DNA of 7,039 nucleotides from Candidatus Woesearchaeota archaeon. GTDB taxonomy: Archaea; Nanobdellota; Nanobdellia; Woesearchaeales; UBA11576. Positions within the stretch are counted from its first letter, which is position 1. Every line of letters begins with the position of its first letter. The notes beneath the pieces were generated by a model that was given only the letters and a program-made list of their open reading frames with translations, was not told where the DNA came from and did no database searches. The stretch spans positions 1-7,039 of the forward strand of contig JAUVBP010000061.1 in NCBI GenBank assembly GCA_030591125.1, given 5' to 3'. This document shows, piece by piece, positions 1 to 5,167 of the stretch. The translations under genes and the position numbers were made by a program.

Positions 1-10
1 ATTTCAGCAT

Positions 11-1159
11 ATGACAAATCCTATCAATACTATAGTCTGTGATTTAGACAATACTCTAGTAGCCGGCGCTACATACAATTCTATTGGATATGCTGCAGAA
101 ATCGACAGGATAAAATGGGACGGTCTGAAGAAAATGTACAGACATAACCCTGAGAAAGCTGAAGAATGGGGATCCAAGAACGCTGAGATGCTCGCTGGAA
201 AAGATGTCAATGAAGTGATGGAAAGATATGGTGACATACCTTATATGCCTGGTGTTAGACTGTTCTTCGCAAATCTTGATCCATTGATAGAGACCACCTG
301 CATATTGAGCAGCGGCATAGACCTCATCGCAGACAAGGTCAAGGAAGAGCTGGGTATGGACTTTAGCATAGCCAACGAACTCACCACAGAAGAAGGGGTC
401 ATAACCGGCCAATACAAGCTTGTAGTGTCCATGCATGACAAGCTTGAGAAGTTCGCCAGGCTGATGAATGAGAATCAGATGAAGTTCCAGAACACGCTTT
501 ACATAGGCGATAATGAGAACGACGCATCGATAATGGAGCTCATGAGAGATAATAATGGTTACACCGCAGCGTTCAACCCGATCAAGTACCCTGCACTGAA
601 AGAGATTGCAGACATCACTGTAGATGACTTCAGAGACTTACGTAGATTCGTCTCAGAGATTAACGACCGCGCAAGGATTTCACAGGGGAGCGGGATTGAG
701 GTAAGTCCCAGCGTCATTGAGGTAGTTGGAGGTATCGTCCTGAATACTGATAATGAGGTGCTGTTGGTCCGAGAGGCAAAGAAAGGTTTATGGAACATAC
801 CTGGCGGGAGGAAAAAGCATAATGAACGTTATGTCACAGCAGTCAAACGGGAAGTCAAGGAAGAGTCAGGGCTTGATGTTGTCGTCACAGGGTTCATAGG
901 CCAGTATCATAGGAAAGGTGAGCGGGGCGACCGCATACGCAAGTACAATTTCATGGCTGTGCCGAACGGAAGTGCCGAGTTCTACAATCTGCGGGCAGAG
1001 AACAAGGCAGAGATCGACAGGGTAGCATTCTTCAATCTTGACGACATAATCGATGACAATCCTTTGAGGATGCCCGCATACAGGATAAAGCAGTTGATTG
1101 ACGTCCGAAACAGGAAACCCGTCCCCACATTCTACGTAGAGTCACCTCTTAAGATGTGA
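11..1159 (+). CDS. HAD-family phosphatase fused to a Nudix hydrolase
   Basis: This is a 382-residue two-domain enzyme. The N-terminal half (about 7-215) has the HAD phosphatase motifs: DLDNT at 11-15 (nucleophile D11, acid/base D13), a motif II serine in LSSG (99-102), a candidate motif III lysine at K144, and GDNEND at 166-171 for Mg binding. The arrangement is closest to SerB-like phosphoserine phosphatases. After a linker (about 215-235), a Nudix domain occupies about 236-370. Its Nudix box matches GX5EX7REUXEEXGU exactly: G266, E272, R280-E281, E284-E285, G287. HAD enzymes remove phosphate from small molecules, and Nudix enzymes cleave nucleoside diphosphate-linked compounds. A sequential diphosphohydrolase-then-phosphatase reaction in the cytoplasm is inferred; the substrate is unknown. 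Only 10 bases lie upstream, so promoter and ribosome site are unseen, but motif I at residue 11 supports this start. The gene converges on the lipoprotein gene at 1444-2019. Confidence 0.9.
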   Translation: MTNPINTIVCDLDNTLVAGATYNSIGYAAEIDRIKWDGLKKMYRHNPEKAEEWGSKNAEMLAGKDVNEVMERYGDIPYMPGVRLFFANLDPLIETTCILSSGIDLIADKVKEELGMDFSIANELTTEEGVITGQYKLVVSMHDKLEKFARLMNENQMKFQNTLYIGDNENDASIMELMRDNNGYTAAFNPIKYPALKEIADITVDDFRDLRRFVSEINDRARISQGSGIEVSPSVIEVVGGIVLNTDNEVLLVREAKKGLWNIPGGRKKHNERYVTAVKREVKEESGLDVVVTGFIGQYHRKGERGDRIRKYNFMAVPNGSAEFYNLRAENKAEIDRVAFFNLDDIIDDNPLRMPAYRIKQLIDVRNRKPVPTFYVESPLKM

Positions 1160-1186
1160 TATTTACACCCAACCACATTCAATTCT

Positions 1187-1389
1187 TAGTGTCAGCACCC
1201 ATTCTTATTCATCCTTCTTTCTTATACAAAACATCCACACCAACCCCACCTAGCGAGCTTACAGGAATATATACTGTGAGTATCGCAGTTCAGCGAGAAG
1301 GAGCAGGTAATGGATAGACAGCGAGCGTGGCGTTGGTGTGGTGGTCATATCCAATGATTAGCTGTTTAAACGCATCAGTGCTGACACTA
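1187..1389. repeat. Inverted-repeat-bounded element in a convergent gap: structured RNA or miniature mobile element
   Basis: No gene is visible between the convergent stops at 1159 and 1446. The ends of this 203-bp stretch are a perfect 12-bp inverted repeat, tagtgtcagcac (1187-1198) and gtgctgacacta (1378-1389). Nested inside, 1235-1249 (ccacaccaaccccac) pairs with 1327-1341 over 14 of 15 positions, the only mismatch being C1245/C1331. The two repeats are separated by exactly 36 bases on each side. A small hairpin, cttacag/ctgtgag, lies at 1258-1280, and agcgag occurs at 1252, 1292 and 1320. A 3-base direct repeat, tct, flanks both ends (1184-1186 and 1390-1392), which could be a target-site duplication or chance. 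A TATA-like ttatac lies at 1223-1228. The nested pairing fits a folded RNA and the terminal repeats fit a MITE-like element; I cannot tell which. Confidence 0.55.
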
Positions 1390-1402
1390 TCTCATACCTG
1401 AT

Positions 1403-1439
1403 AAAAATAGAAATAATACAATAAAAAAATTAAAAATTT
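1403..1439 (-). terminator. T-rich terminator of the 1444-2019 lipoprotein gene
   Basis: Read on the minus strand, the sequence just after the TAA stop (1446-1444) has successive T tracts of 5, 6 and 5 bases, separated by A-rich spacers and with no GC-rich hairpin. Intrinsic termination at oligo-T tracts is typical of archaea. It is placed to stop transcription before the inverted-repeat element. Confidence 0.55.
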
Positions 1440-1443
1440 GCCC

Positions 1444-2019
1444 TTATGGGCACATGACGATCTTCACATACTGCTGGCCAGGTGTGTTCACAGTTACCCT
1501 GTTCTCACCTTCGATAGGTGCTCCCTGATCAAGTTCAGTACATTTGGTTGACTCGCCCGGAGCAAGCTCCATCTTTTCACAGCCCGGTGTGACGTCAATG
1601 ACTCCTCTATTGCCAATCTTGACCATACCTTTGACATGGCCCATACCATAGATCTCCCAATCGTCTTCAGCAGTGTTCTTGACCACGACTGTGAGGACTC
1701 TCTTCTCTTTGCCGTCAACTTCTCTGAGCTCGCATGTTGCCTGTGGGAATGCATCGCCTTCCACGACATCAGCTGCAAGGCCTGCTTCCTCTTTAGCCTC
1801 TACTGCTTCTTCTGTCACATCGCCACCTTCTTCAAGGACTATGTCCTCAAACTCCTCTGTCGTCTCTTCAACAGGTACTGGAGCAGGTATTGGCTCAGGA
1901 GCTACGGGCTCTGGAGCTACTGGAGCAGGCTCTGGAGCAGGCTCTGCTTTCTTGCCACAACCTATTGCTAGAACCAGAACGGCTATCACGACTATCAATG
2001 CTATATATTTAAGCTTCAT
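1444..2019 (-). CDS. Secreted lipoprotein with a Pro/Glu-rich stalk and a small beta-sandwich-like domain
   Basis: This is a 191-residue predicted lipoprotein of unknown function. Residues 1-20 form a hydrophobic signal peptide after two lysines, ending in LAIGC, with C21 as the candidate lipidated cysteine. Residues 25-50 are a Pro-Ala-Glu-Val low-complexity stalk and 51-88 are strongly acidic, which suggests a spacer from the membrane. The C-terminal part (about 90-191) has alternating beta-strand character, the turn LAPGEST (152-158) typical of Ig-like folds, and four cysteines (C96, C147, C160, C190) that could form two disulfides outside the cell. That would fit the disulfide-forming proteins encoded at the right end of the window. 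A strong ribosome site, gaggtgag, sits 3 bases before the ATG. Hairpin array A lies upstream, probably within the leader. No enzymatic motif is visible. Confidence 0.85.
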   Translation of the reverse strand: MKLKYIALIVVIAVLVLAIGCGKKAEPAPEPAPVAPEPVAPEPIPAPVPVEETTEEFEDIVLEEGGDVTEEAVEAKEEAGLAADVVEGDAFPQATCELREVDGKEKRVLTVVVKNTAEDDWEIYGMGHVKGMVKIGNRGVIDVTPGCEKMELAPGESTKCTELDQGAPIEGENRVTVNTPGQQYVKIVMCP

Positions 2020-2045
2020 TTGCTCACCTCGTTTGTGATTAAGTA

Positions 2046-2070
2046 TCTAAAAATCCCGCAAATTTTTAGG
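2046..2070. repeat. AT-rich hairpin next to array A
   Basis: The arms ctaaaaat (2047-2054) and atttttag (2062-2069) pair perfectly over 8 bp, with one further T-G pair outside and a 7-base loop. It adjoins array A and lies 27 bases upstream of the lipoprotein start codon. It lacks the CAAA/TTTG core and the bulge of the array units, so I treat it as separate. If transcribed, it would sit in the lipoprotein mRNA leader before the ribosome site. Confidence 0.5.
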
Positions 2071-2154
2071 ACCCTCAAAATCACTTTGTGATTTTGGGGT
2101 GCCAAAACGCACAGCGTTTTGAGCATGCCAAAAATTTATGAAATTTTTGTGCAT
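2071..2154. repeat. Hairpin array A: three tandem bulged hairpins of the CAAA/TTTG family
   Basis: Three contiguous hairpins share one architecture: a 4-bp basal stem, one unpaired base, an 8-9-bp upper stem starting CAAA and ending TTTG, and a 3-base loop. Unit A1 (2071-2100) has basal accc/gggt, a bulged T2075, upper stem caaaatcac/gtgattttg and loop ttt. Unit A2 (2099-2126) has basal gtgc/gcat with a G-T pair, a bulged A2122, upper stem caaaacgc/gcgttttg and loop aca. Unit A3 (2125-2154) has basal atgc/gcat, a bulged T2150, upper stem caaaaattt/aaatttttg and loop atg. The bulge is on the 5' side in A1 and the 3' side in A2 and A3, so A1 is inverted relative to the others. Adjacent basal stems overlap by two bases. 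Upper stems differ completely while pairing is kept, which implies selection on the fold in RNA or single-stranded DNA. Confidence 0.8.
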
Positions 2155-2188
2155 AAATAGCTTAATTTATAAGCCAAGGCGTCCGTAT

Positions 2189-2196
2189 TTTATAAA
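2189..2196 (-). promoter_or_regulatory. Candidate TATA box for the 1444-2019 lipoprotein gene
   Basis: The sequence tttataaa is a good archaeal TATA box on the minus strand. Initiation about 26 bases downstream, near 2166, would give a leader of roughly 145 bases carrying all of hairpin array A and then the GAGGTGAG ribosome site. A second candidate, cttataaatt (2173-2164), would start transcription near 2143, inside the array. Both boxes are partly self-complementary, so strand assignment rests on context. Confidence 0.5.
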
Positions 2197-2287
2197 TCTT
2201 GTGATTGTTCTGGTCTCCACAGAAATATGCACGAATCCGAAAGAACGACGTTAGATACTGGTATACAGAAAGCAACACTCAACTACA

Positions 2288-2626
2288 CTACACAACCCTG
2301 ACCTCCTCACCGATCACTTCTGTCTCTCCCTCATGTTCTGCCACTGTTCCCCTCACCTGAACCAGATCACCCATCTCAATCATAGGCGTAGAGCCGAACA
2401 GCACAACCTCTATCAGCTCACTCTTCTCAAGCATGATGAAAGTGACAGAATCTAAAGAACGGACATCCAGTACAACACCTGTAATCAATACATCTTCATC
2501 TATCATCTGGTCAAGTCTACCTATCATCGCTTCATCCACAGCCATCTGCTGTGCCAGAAAGAATAATGCTACGATGCCAACAAGGGCAACAGAAAGCGCT
2601 ATCCTCAATAACGTCTGTTCGTTCAT
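2288..2626 (-). CDS. Small membrane-anchored OB-fold protein
   Basis: This is a 112-residue protein. Residues 7-26 form one hydrophobic segment (LRIALSVALVGIVALFFLAQ) suited to an N-terminal membrane anchor. Residues about 46-112 have the strand pattern of a compact OB-fold: VLITGVVLDV, then VTFIMLEK, IEVVLFG, GDLVQVRGTV and EVIGEEVRVV. This pattern resembles the tRNA_anti-like OB domains in small archaeal proteins. OB-folds often bind nucleic acid, but here the domain probably lies outside or at the membrane face, so its ligand is unknown. No convincing ribosome site precedes the ATG. A weak AT-rich box at 2650-2657 is about 27 bases upstream, consistent with a leaderless transcript. Hairpin arrays A and B lie on either side of the gene, in the same orientation. 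Confidence 0.75.
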   Translation of the reverse strand: MNEQTLLRIALSVALVGIVALFFLAQQMAVDEAMIGRLDQMIDEDVLITGVVLDVRSLDSVTFIMLEKSELIEVVLFGSTPMIEMGDLVQVRGTVAEHEGETEVIGEEVRVV

Positions 2627-2793
2627 CTTACAGAATGATACAGCATAGATTAATAATCATTAAAGGCAACCATATAGAATCCATCCGAGTATGCCGGATA
2701 TGGTACAGGAAAGAGCTGGATGATTCCATAAGAAACAGAGCAGGACAGAAGGCTTACCCCCATCTCGTAATACCTCTAAGCGTAGCGAGCGAA
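2627..2793. other. Intergenic stretch upstream of the OB-fold gene
   Basis: No coding region is convincing here. A weak TATA-like ttaataat (2650-2657) fits the minus-strand OB-fold gene. A possible hairpin pairs accat (2669-2673) and atccg (2683-2687) with cggat (2695-2699) and atggt (2700-2704), with a 9-base bulge. An alternative pairing uses gaatccatcc (2678-2687) with ggatgattc further right (about 2714-2722), with a one-base bulge. These two folds exclude each other but could be chance. The GC-rich motif gcgtagcgagcg (2780-2791) immediately precedes array B. Confidence 0.35.
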
Positions 2794-2873
2794 GCACTCA
2801 AACTGCAAAGCAGTTTGGTGTGCCAAAGCACTTGTTGCTTTGAGCATGCCAAAGCACTTGTTGCTTTGAGCAT
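2794..2873. repeat. Hairpin array B: three tandem bulged hairpins, same family as array A
   Basis: The architecture is that of array A. Unit B1 (2794-2821) has basal gcac/gtgt with one G-T pair, a bulged T2798 on the 5' side, upper stem caaactgc/gcagtttg and loop aaa. Unit B2 (2820-2847) has basal gtgc/gcat, a bulged A2843 on the 3' side, upper stem caaagca/tgctttg and loop cttgt. Unit B3 (2846-2873) repeats B2 with basal atgc/gcat and bulged A2869. As in array A, the leftmost unit is inverted relative to the two that follow, and the palindrome gcatgc (2844-2849) joins neighbouring units. The array ends 18 bases before the TATA box of the gene at 2921, so it probably lies outside that leaderless transcript. 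Confidence 0.8.
2821..2872. repeat. Exact 26-bp tandem duplication within array B
   Basis: Positions 2821-2846 and 2847-2872 are identical, beginning tgccaaagca and ending ctttgagca. This duplicates one complete hairpin unit and shows that the array grows or shrinks by whole units, by slippage or recombination. The identity indicates a recent event compared with the diverged stems of the other units. Confidence 0.9.
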
Positions 2874-2890
2874 CTGCAATCAAAGTAACA

Positions 2891-2898
2891 TTTATAAA
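2891..2898 (+). promoter_or_regulatory. TATA box of the 2921 lipoprotein gene (leaderless)
   Basis: The box tttataaa is centred about 26 bases before the ATG at 2921, the usual archaeal distance from TATA to transcription start. No ribosome site lies between them (the spacer is C-rich), so transcription most likely begins at or next to the start codon. Confidence 0.75.
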
Positions 2899-2920
2899 AC
2901 CCCCGACCCTAGCCCGTCCC

Positions 2921-4021
2921 ATGAGGAAAAAAGAGGCGTACATTCTCATCCCAACACTATTAGTAGTAGCACTCGTGATCCTTACAGGTTGTGACAGCCG
3001 TGATAAGATGACCTGCGAAGAGCCTGAAGTGCTCATCTACGACGTATGCTGCAACGATACCAACGATAATAACATGTGTGATCATGATGAACTTGAATTC
3101 CAGGAGTACTGCGGCAACGGCATCTGTGATGGTAATGAGACCTGTAAAGACTGCTGGAAGGACTGCGGAGCATGCAAGAAGATAGTCTATATCTATGTGC
3201 CAAGGAACTTTACATACACCGAGCTGACCGAAGATATTGAGGAATGGGCTAAAGAGGATCTCAAGTTCAAGAAAGACATATACAACAAGGGAGACATATC
3301 TGATTTCTATTACCACGAATCAGACATCCCAAGATACTTCGCAGAGTTCCTTGATGTCAGGTACAAGTTCCTGTACCCAAGCAAGACCATACTGCTGAAC
3401 CACATAACAGAAGAACCCTACTATATCAATGAGACAACAGAACTCCTTGATGTAGTCACGCACAATCACTGGTACATCACACACCACACAAAGAACACAG
3501 AGAGCGCACGATATGAAGAGAGGATGATATCCAATGAATCTATGGATGACTATCCGACCCAACCCACAGGACGGGACAGGCTATTCAGGTATGAAGACTG
3601 GGAATACAGGAACTTCACCAAGCACGAAAATGTCATAGATGAGAGCATCAGCATACTTCAGACCGACATGGTAGAGTCGATATACGCAAGCATAACAAAT
3701 TACACAGTATTCTACAAGACTGGTGAGTGGACCAGCGAGGATGATGAGGACTTCACGCCGCTGCCTGAGTATAAAGATGTCGATGAGATCAAGCTCACGT
3801 ATGTCCATGCCATAACTTTGAGATGCGCCAGGAACCTGGCGATCACATTGTTCGAATATGATTACAACAAGAACTATTACAACATCAACACGCGCGACCT
3901 GCAGGAGCAGATAGGTAAGAACCGAGCGACCCTGAAAAAGAAAGCCGAGAGCCTGAAGCGGCTCTGTGACGCGAAGTACGCAAAGGAAGTATTTGTCTAT
4001 GATGACCATAAGACAAGTTGA
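2921..4021 (+). CDS. Cys-rich secreted lipoprotein of unknown function
   Basis: This is a 366-residue protein. Residues 1-23 are a signal peptide (charged MRKKE, then a hydrophobic core) ending in the lipobox LTGC, with C24 as the lipidation site. Residues 32-85 form a cysteine-rich region. It starts with a CCNDTNDNNMCDHDE segment (43-57), whose spaced Asp/Asn resemble Ca-binding loops. A CGNGICDGNETCKDC motif follows (64-78), continuing to C85; this pattern recurs in secreted archaeal and bacterial proteins, where the cysteines probably form disulfides. Residues 88-366 are a mixed alpha/beta domain, acidic and rich in Tyr, Asn and His (HNHWYITHH at 181-189), with a basic helical C-terminus. 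I do not recognise a family for it and see no clear catalytic set. Transcription appears leaderless from the TATA box at 2891. The gene converges on the glycosylase gene with 15 bases between stops. Confidence 0.85.
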   Translation: MRKKEAYILIPTLLVVALVILTGCDSRDKMTCEEPEVLIYDVCCNDTNDNNMCDHDELEFQEYCGNGICDGNETCKDCWKDCGACKKIVYIYVPRNFTYTELTEDIEEWAKEDLKFKKDIYNKGDISDFYYHESDIPRYFAEFLDVRYKFLYPSKTILLNHITEEPYYINETTELLDVVTHNHWYITHHTKNTESARYEERMISNESMDDYPTQPTGRDRLFRYEDWEYRNFTKHENVIDESISILQTDMVESIYASITNYTVFYKTGEWTSEDDEDFTPLPEYKDVDEIKLTYVHAITLRCARNLAITLFEYDYNKNYYNINTRDLQEQIGKNRATLKKKAESLKRLCDAKYAKEVFVYDDHKTS

Positions 4022-4036
4022 ACAGGCTTATCAATT

Positions 4037-4660
4037 CTACTTCAACACACTCCCAGTCTCACAATACCACAGATAAAGGTCCAGTTCTCCCAGTCCCATC
4101 TTCAGCTTATGAGCCAATTTTCTGAGGACTTCTTCCACCACAAGATAATTCTTCTTCGACAATGTTTTCGGCCGCACAATCATCTTATGCTTCACCAGGA
4201 AGTCGACGATATGGAAATCGACTATAGCGACATCTTCAAAACCGATGTTCCGCATGAAGTGGCTCGCCTCTTTATACCCTAATCCTTTCACTTCAACAGC
4301 CAACCAGTCCCGCAGAATATGCTCTTCCATGTTACGCACATTAGAACGCAATACAGGAATATGCTTGCGAGCCTCAACAATATACGCAGCGCGCACGTTA
4401 GGGAATCTATGTTTACTCTTACGCAATGCCGCTGCCAGCTTCTTCTCAGACAGAGTGATAAACCCATCACCGACAGCCTCCTGCACACGCATCCCACCTG
4501 CAGCAGAATAATTTGCAGTCAGTATGCAGAAACAGATTTCCTTGAAAAGCGCACGCTCCGACTTCCTGCCCAATGCTGTGAACTCTCTCAACCTCTTATC
4601 AACAAGCTTCCTGATGTCGCCATTCTGCACCGCCCGGACATATCTTATGATATCTTTCAT
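4037..4660 (-). CDS. ogg: 8-oxoguanine DNA glycosylase/AP lyase, archaeal Ogg2 type
   Basis: This is a 207-residue base-excision repair enzyme that removes 8-oxoguanine from DNA and nicks the abasic site by beta-elimination. Its length matches the archaeal Ogg2 family, which lacks the N-terminal domain of eukaryotic OGG1. The helix-hairpin-helix segment VKGLGYKEASHFMRNIGF (124-141) carries the catalytic lysine K130, and the conserved aspartate is D148 in AIVDFHIVDF. The N-terminal CFCILTANYSAAGG stretch (43-56) and the C-terminal ELDLYLWYCETGSVLK (192-207), which places the terminal Lys near the base pocket, are family hallmarks. A strong ribosome site, aaggtgatc (complement of 4664-4672), lies 3 bases before the ATG. 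Its presence fits an oxygen-exposed or oxidatively stressed cell, as do the neighbouring thiol-redox genes, but no shared operon is visible. Confidence 0.95.
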   Translation of the reverse strand: MKDIIRYVRAVQNGDIRKLVDKRLREFTALGRKSERALFKEICFCILTANYSAAGGMRVQEAVGDGFITLSEKKLAAALRKSKHRFPNVRAAYIVEARKHIPVLRSNVRNMEEHILRDWLAVEVKGLGYKEASHFMRNIGFEDVAIVDFHIVDFLVKHKMIVRPKTLSKKNYLVVEEVLRKLAHKLKMGLGELDLYLWYCETGSVLK

Positions 4661-4730
4661 ATGATCACCTTAAAGAAATATATCCCCTCAATTTCATTGC
4701 CTTCCAGACAGGACTTCACAATAAAAGAAG

Positions 4731-4739
4731 ATATAAAAA
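4731..4739 (-). promoter_or_regulatory. Candidate TATA box of the ogg gene
   Basis: The minus-strand sequence tttttatat is a good archaeal TATA box. Initiation about 26 bases downstream, near 4709, gives a leader of roughly 48 bases ending in the AAGGTGATC ribosome site, a leadered layout in contrast to the leaderless gene on the other strand. A closer box, ggatatattt (about 4687-4678), is only some 21 bases from the ATG and would leave no room for the ribosome site. Confidence 0.5.
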
Positions 4740-4778
4740 GATTTCTGTTGGATGGACGCTAAAGCATAGATTAAGAAA

Positions 4779-4790
4779 CACTTATAAGTG
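4779..4790 (+). promoter_or_regulatory. Palindromic TATA box of the CGHC lipoprotein gene
   Basis: The sequence cacttataagtg is a perfect 12-bp palindrome containing the TATA element cttataag. Its centre lies about 29 bases before the GTG at 4814, so the transcript is leaderless or nearly so. Because the palindrome covers the TATA box, a dimeric repressor binding it would block TBP. Whether one does is unknown. Confidence 0.6.
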
Positions 4791-4813
4791 AGTCTTATCA
4801 AAATAGACAGACT

Positions 4814-5155
4814 GTGAAAAAAATAATACTACTGCTAGCTCTCATCACTGCAATTCTTATCGTATCCGGCTGCGGGTCTGATGATGCTTTGGCAAAATGC
4901 CTCACCGAACAGGGTTTCAAGCTGTATGGTTCGTATTGGTGCGGACACTGCCTGGAGCAGAAGAACATGTTCGGAAATGCATTCGAACATATAGATTATA
5001 CAGAATGCACTGTCCAGGGAAGTGACAGTATGGCAGAGGAATGTGCACTGGCAGGCATAAGAGGATACCCTACTTGGGTTCTGCCTGATGGTTCTAGACA
5101 AGAGGGAGCAATACCCCTCAATCGTCTCGAGACTATGAGCGGATGTTCAGGATGA
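4814..5155 (+). CDS. Thioredoxin-fold lipoprotein with CGHC, similar to the VKOR-partner thioredoxin domain
   Basis: This 113-residue protein starts at GTG. Residues 1-19 are a signal peptide ending in the lipobox VSGC (lipidated C20), which places the protein on the outer face of the membrane. The thioredoxin-like domain (about 25-113) has the active site YWCGHC (C43, C46) and the cis-proline loop GYPTW (P86). Extra cysteines at C29, C65, C77 and C111, with the pattern AKCL...YWCGHC...YTEC...GYPTW, resemble the thioredoxin domain naturally fused to VKOR (vitamin K epoxide reductase) homologues. In that family the domain passes disulfides between substrates and VKOR. Here it is a separate lipoprotein, and no VKOR membrane protein is in the window. 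CGHC, as in PDI, suggests oxidase or isomerase activity. The gene converges on the DsbA-like gene, with 64 bases between stops. Confidence 0.85.
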   Translation: MKKIILLLALITAILIVSGCGSDDALAKCLTEQGFKLYGSYWCGHCLEQKNMFGNAFEHIDYTECTVQGSDSMAEECALAGIRGYPTWVLPDGSRQEGAIPLNRLETMSGCSG

Positions 5156-5167
5156 TTGAATCCTGGC

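Noticed and set aside
1199..1377. Continuous pairing between the two 36-base spacers of the nested repeats
   Set aside because: Pairing position by position is only slightly above chance, so the two repeats are not one unbroken long stem.
1187..1389. Possible SRP RNA, because gttcag and ggagcaggt (1288-1309) resemble the helix 8 loop
   Set aside because: The bases flanking the presumed symmetric loop do not pair as helix 8 requires, the tetraloop is not GNAR, and no Alu-domain motifs are seen.
1187..1389. Integron attC site
   Set aside because: The ends lack the RYYYAAC/GTTRRRY boxes, and no integrase or cassette layout is present.
1160..1443. tRNA or RNase P RNA in the gap
   Set aside because: No T-arm GTTCRANNC, CCA-adjacent acceptor pairing or RNase P core motif is found on either strand.
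1636..2038. Two long open frames on the plus strand over the lipoprotein gene
   Set aside because: They are Ser/Thr- or Cys/Phe-rich shadows of the Pro/Glu-rich minus-strand gene and lack a promoter or ribosome site.
2071..2873. CRISPR array
   Set aside because: Units are hairpins joined directly, without constant repeats of 24 or more bases separated by unique spacers, and no cas genes are present.
2551..2994. 147-codon plus-strand open frame
   Set aside because: It overlaps the OB-fold gene, array B and the start of the 2921 gene in another frame, and its translation has no recognisable domain.
2776..3036. 86-codon minus-strand open frame over array B
   Set aside because: It consists of the hairpin repeats and the antisense of the lipoprotein signal peptide.
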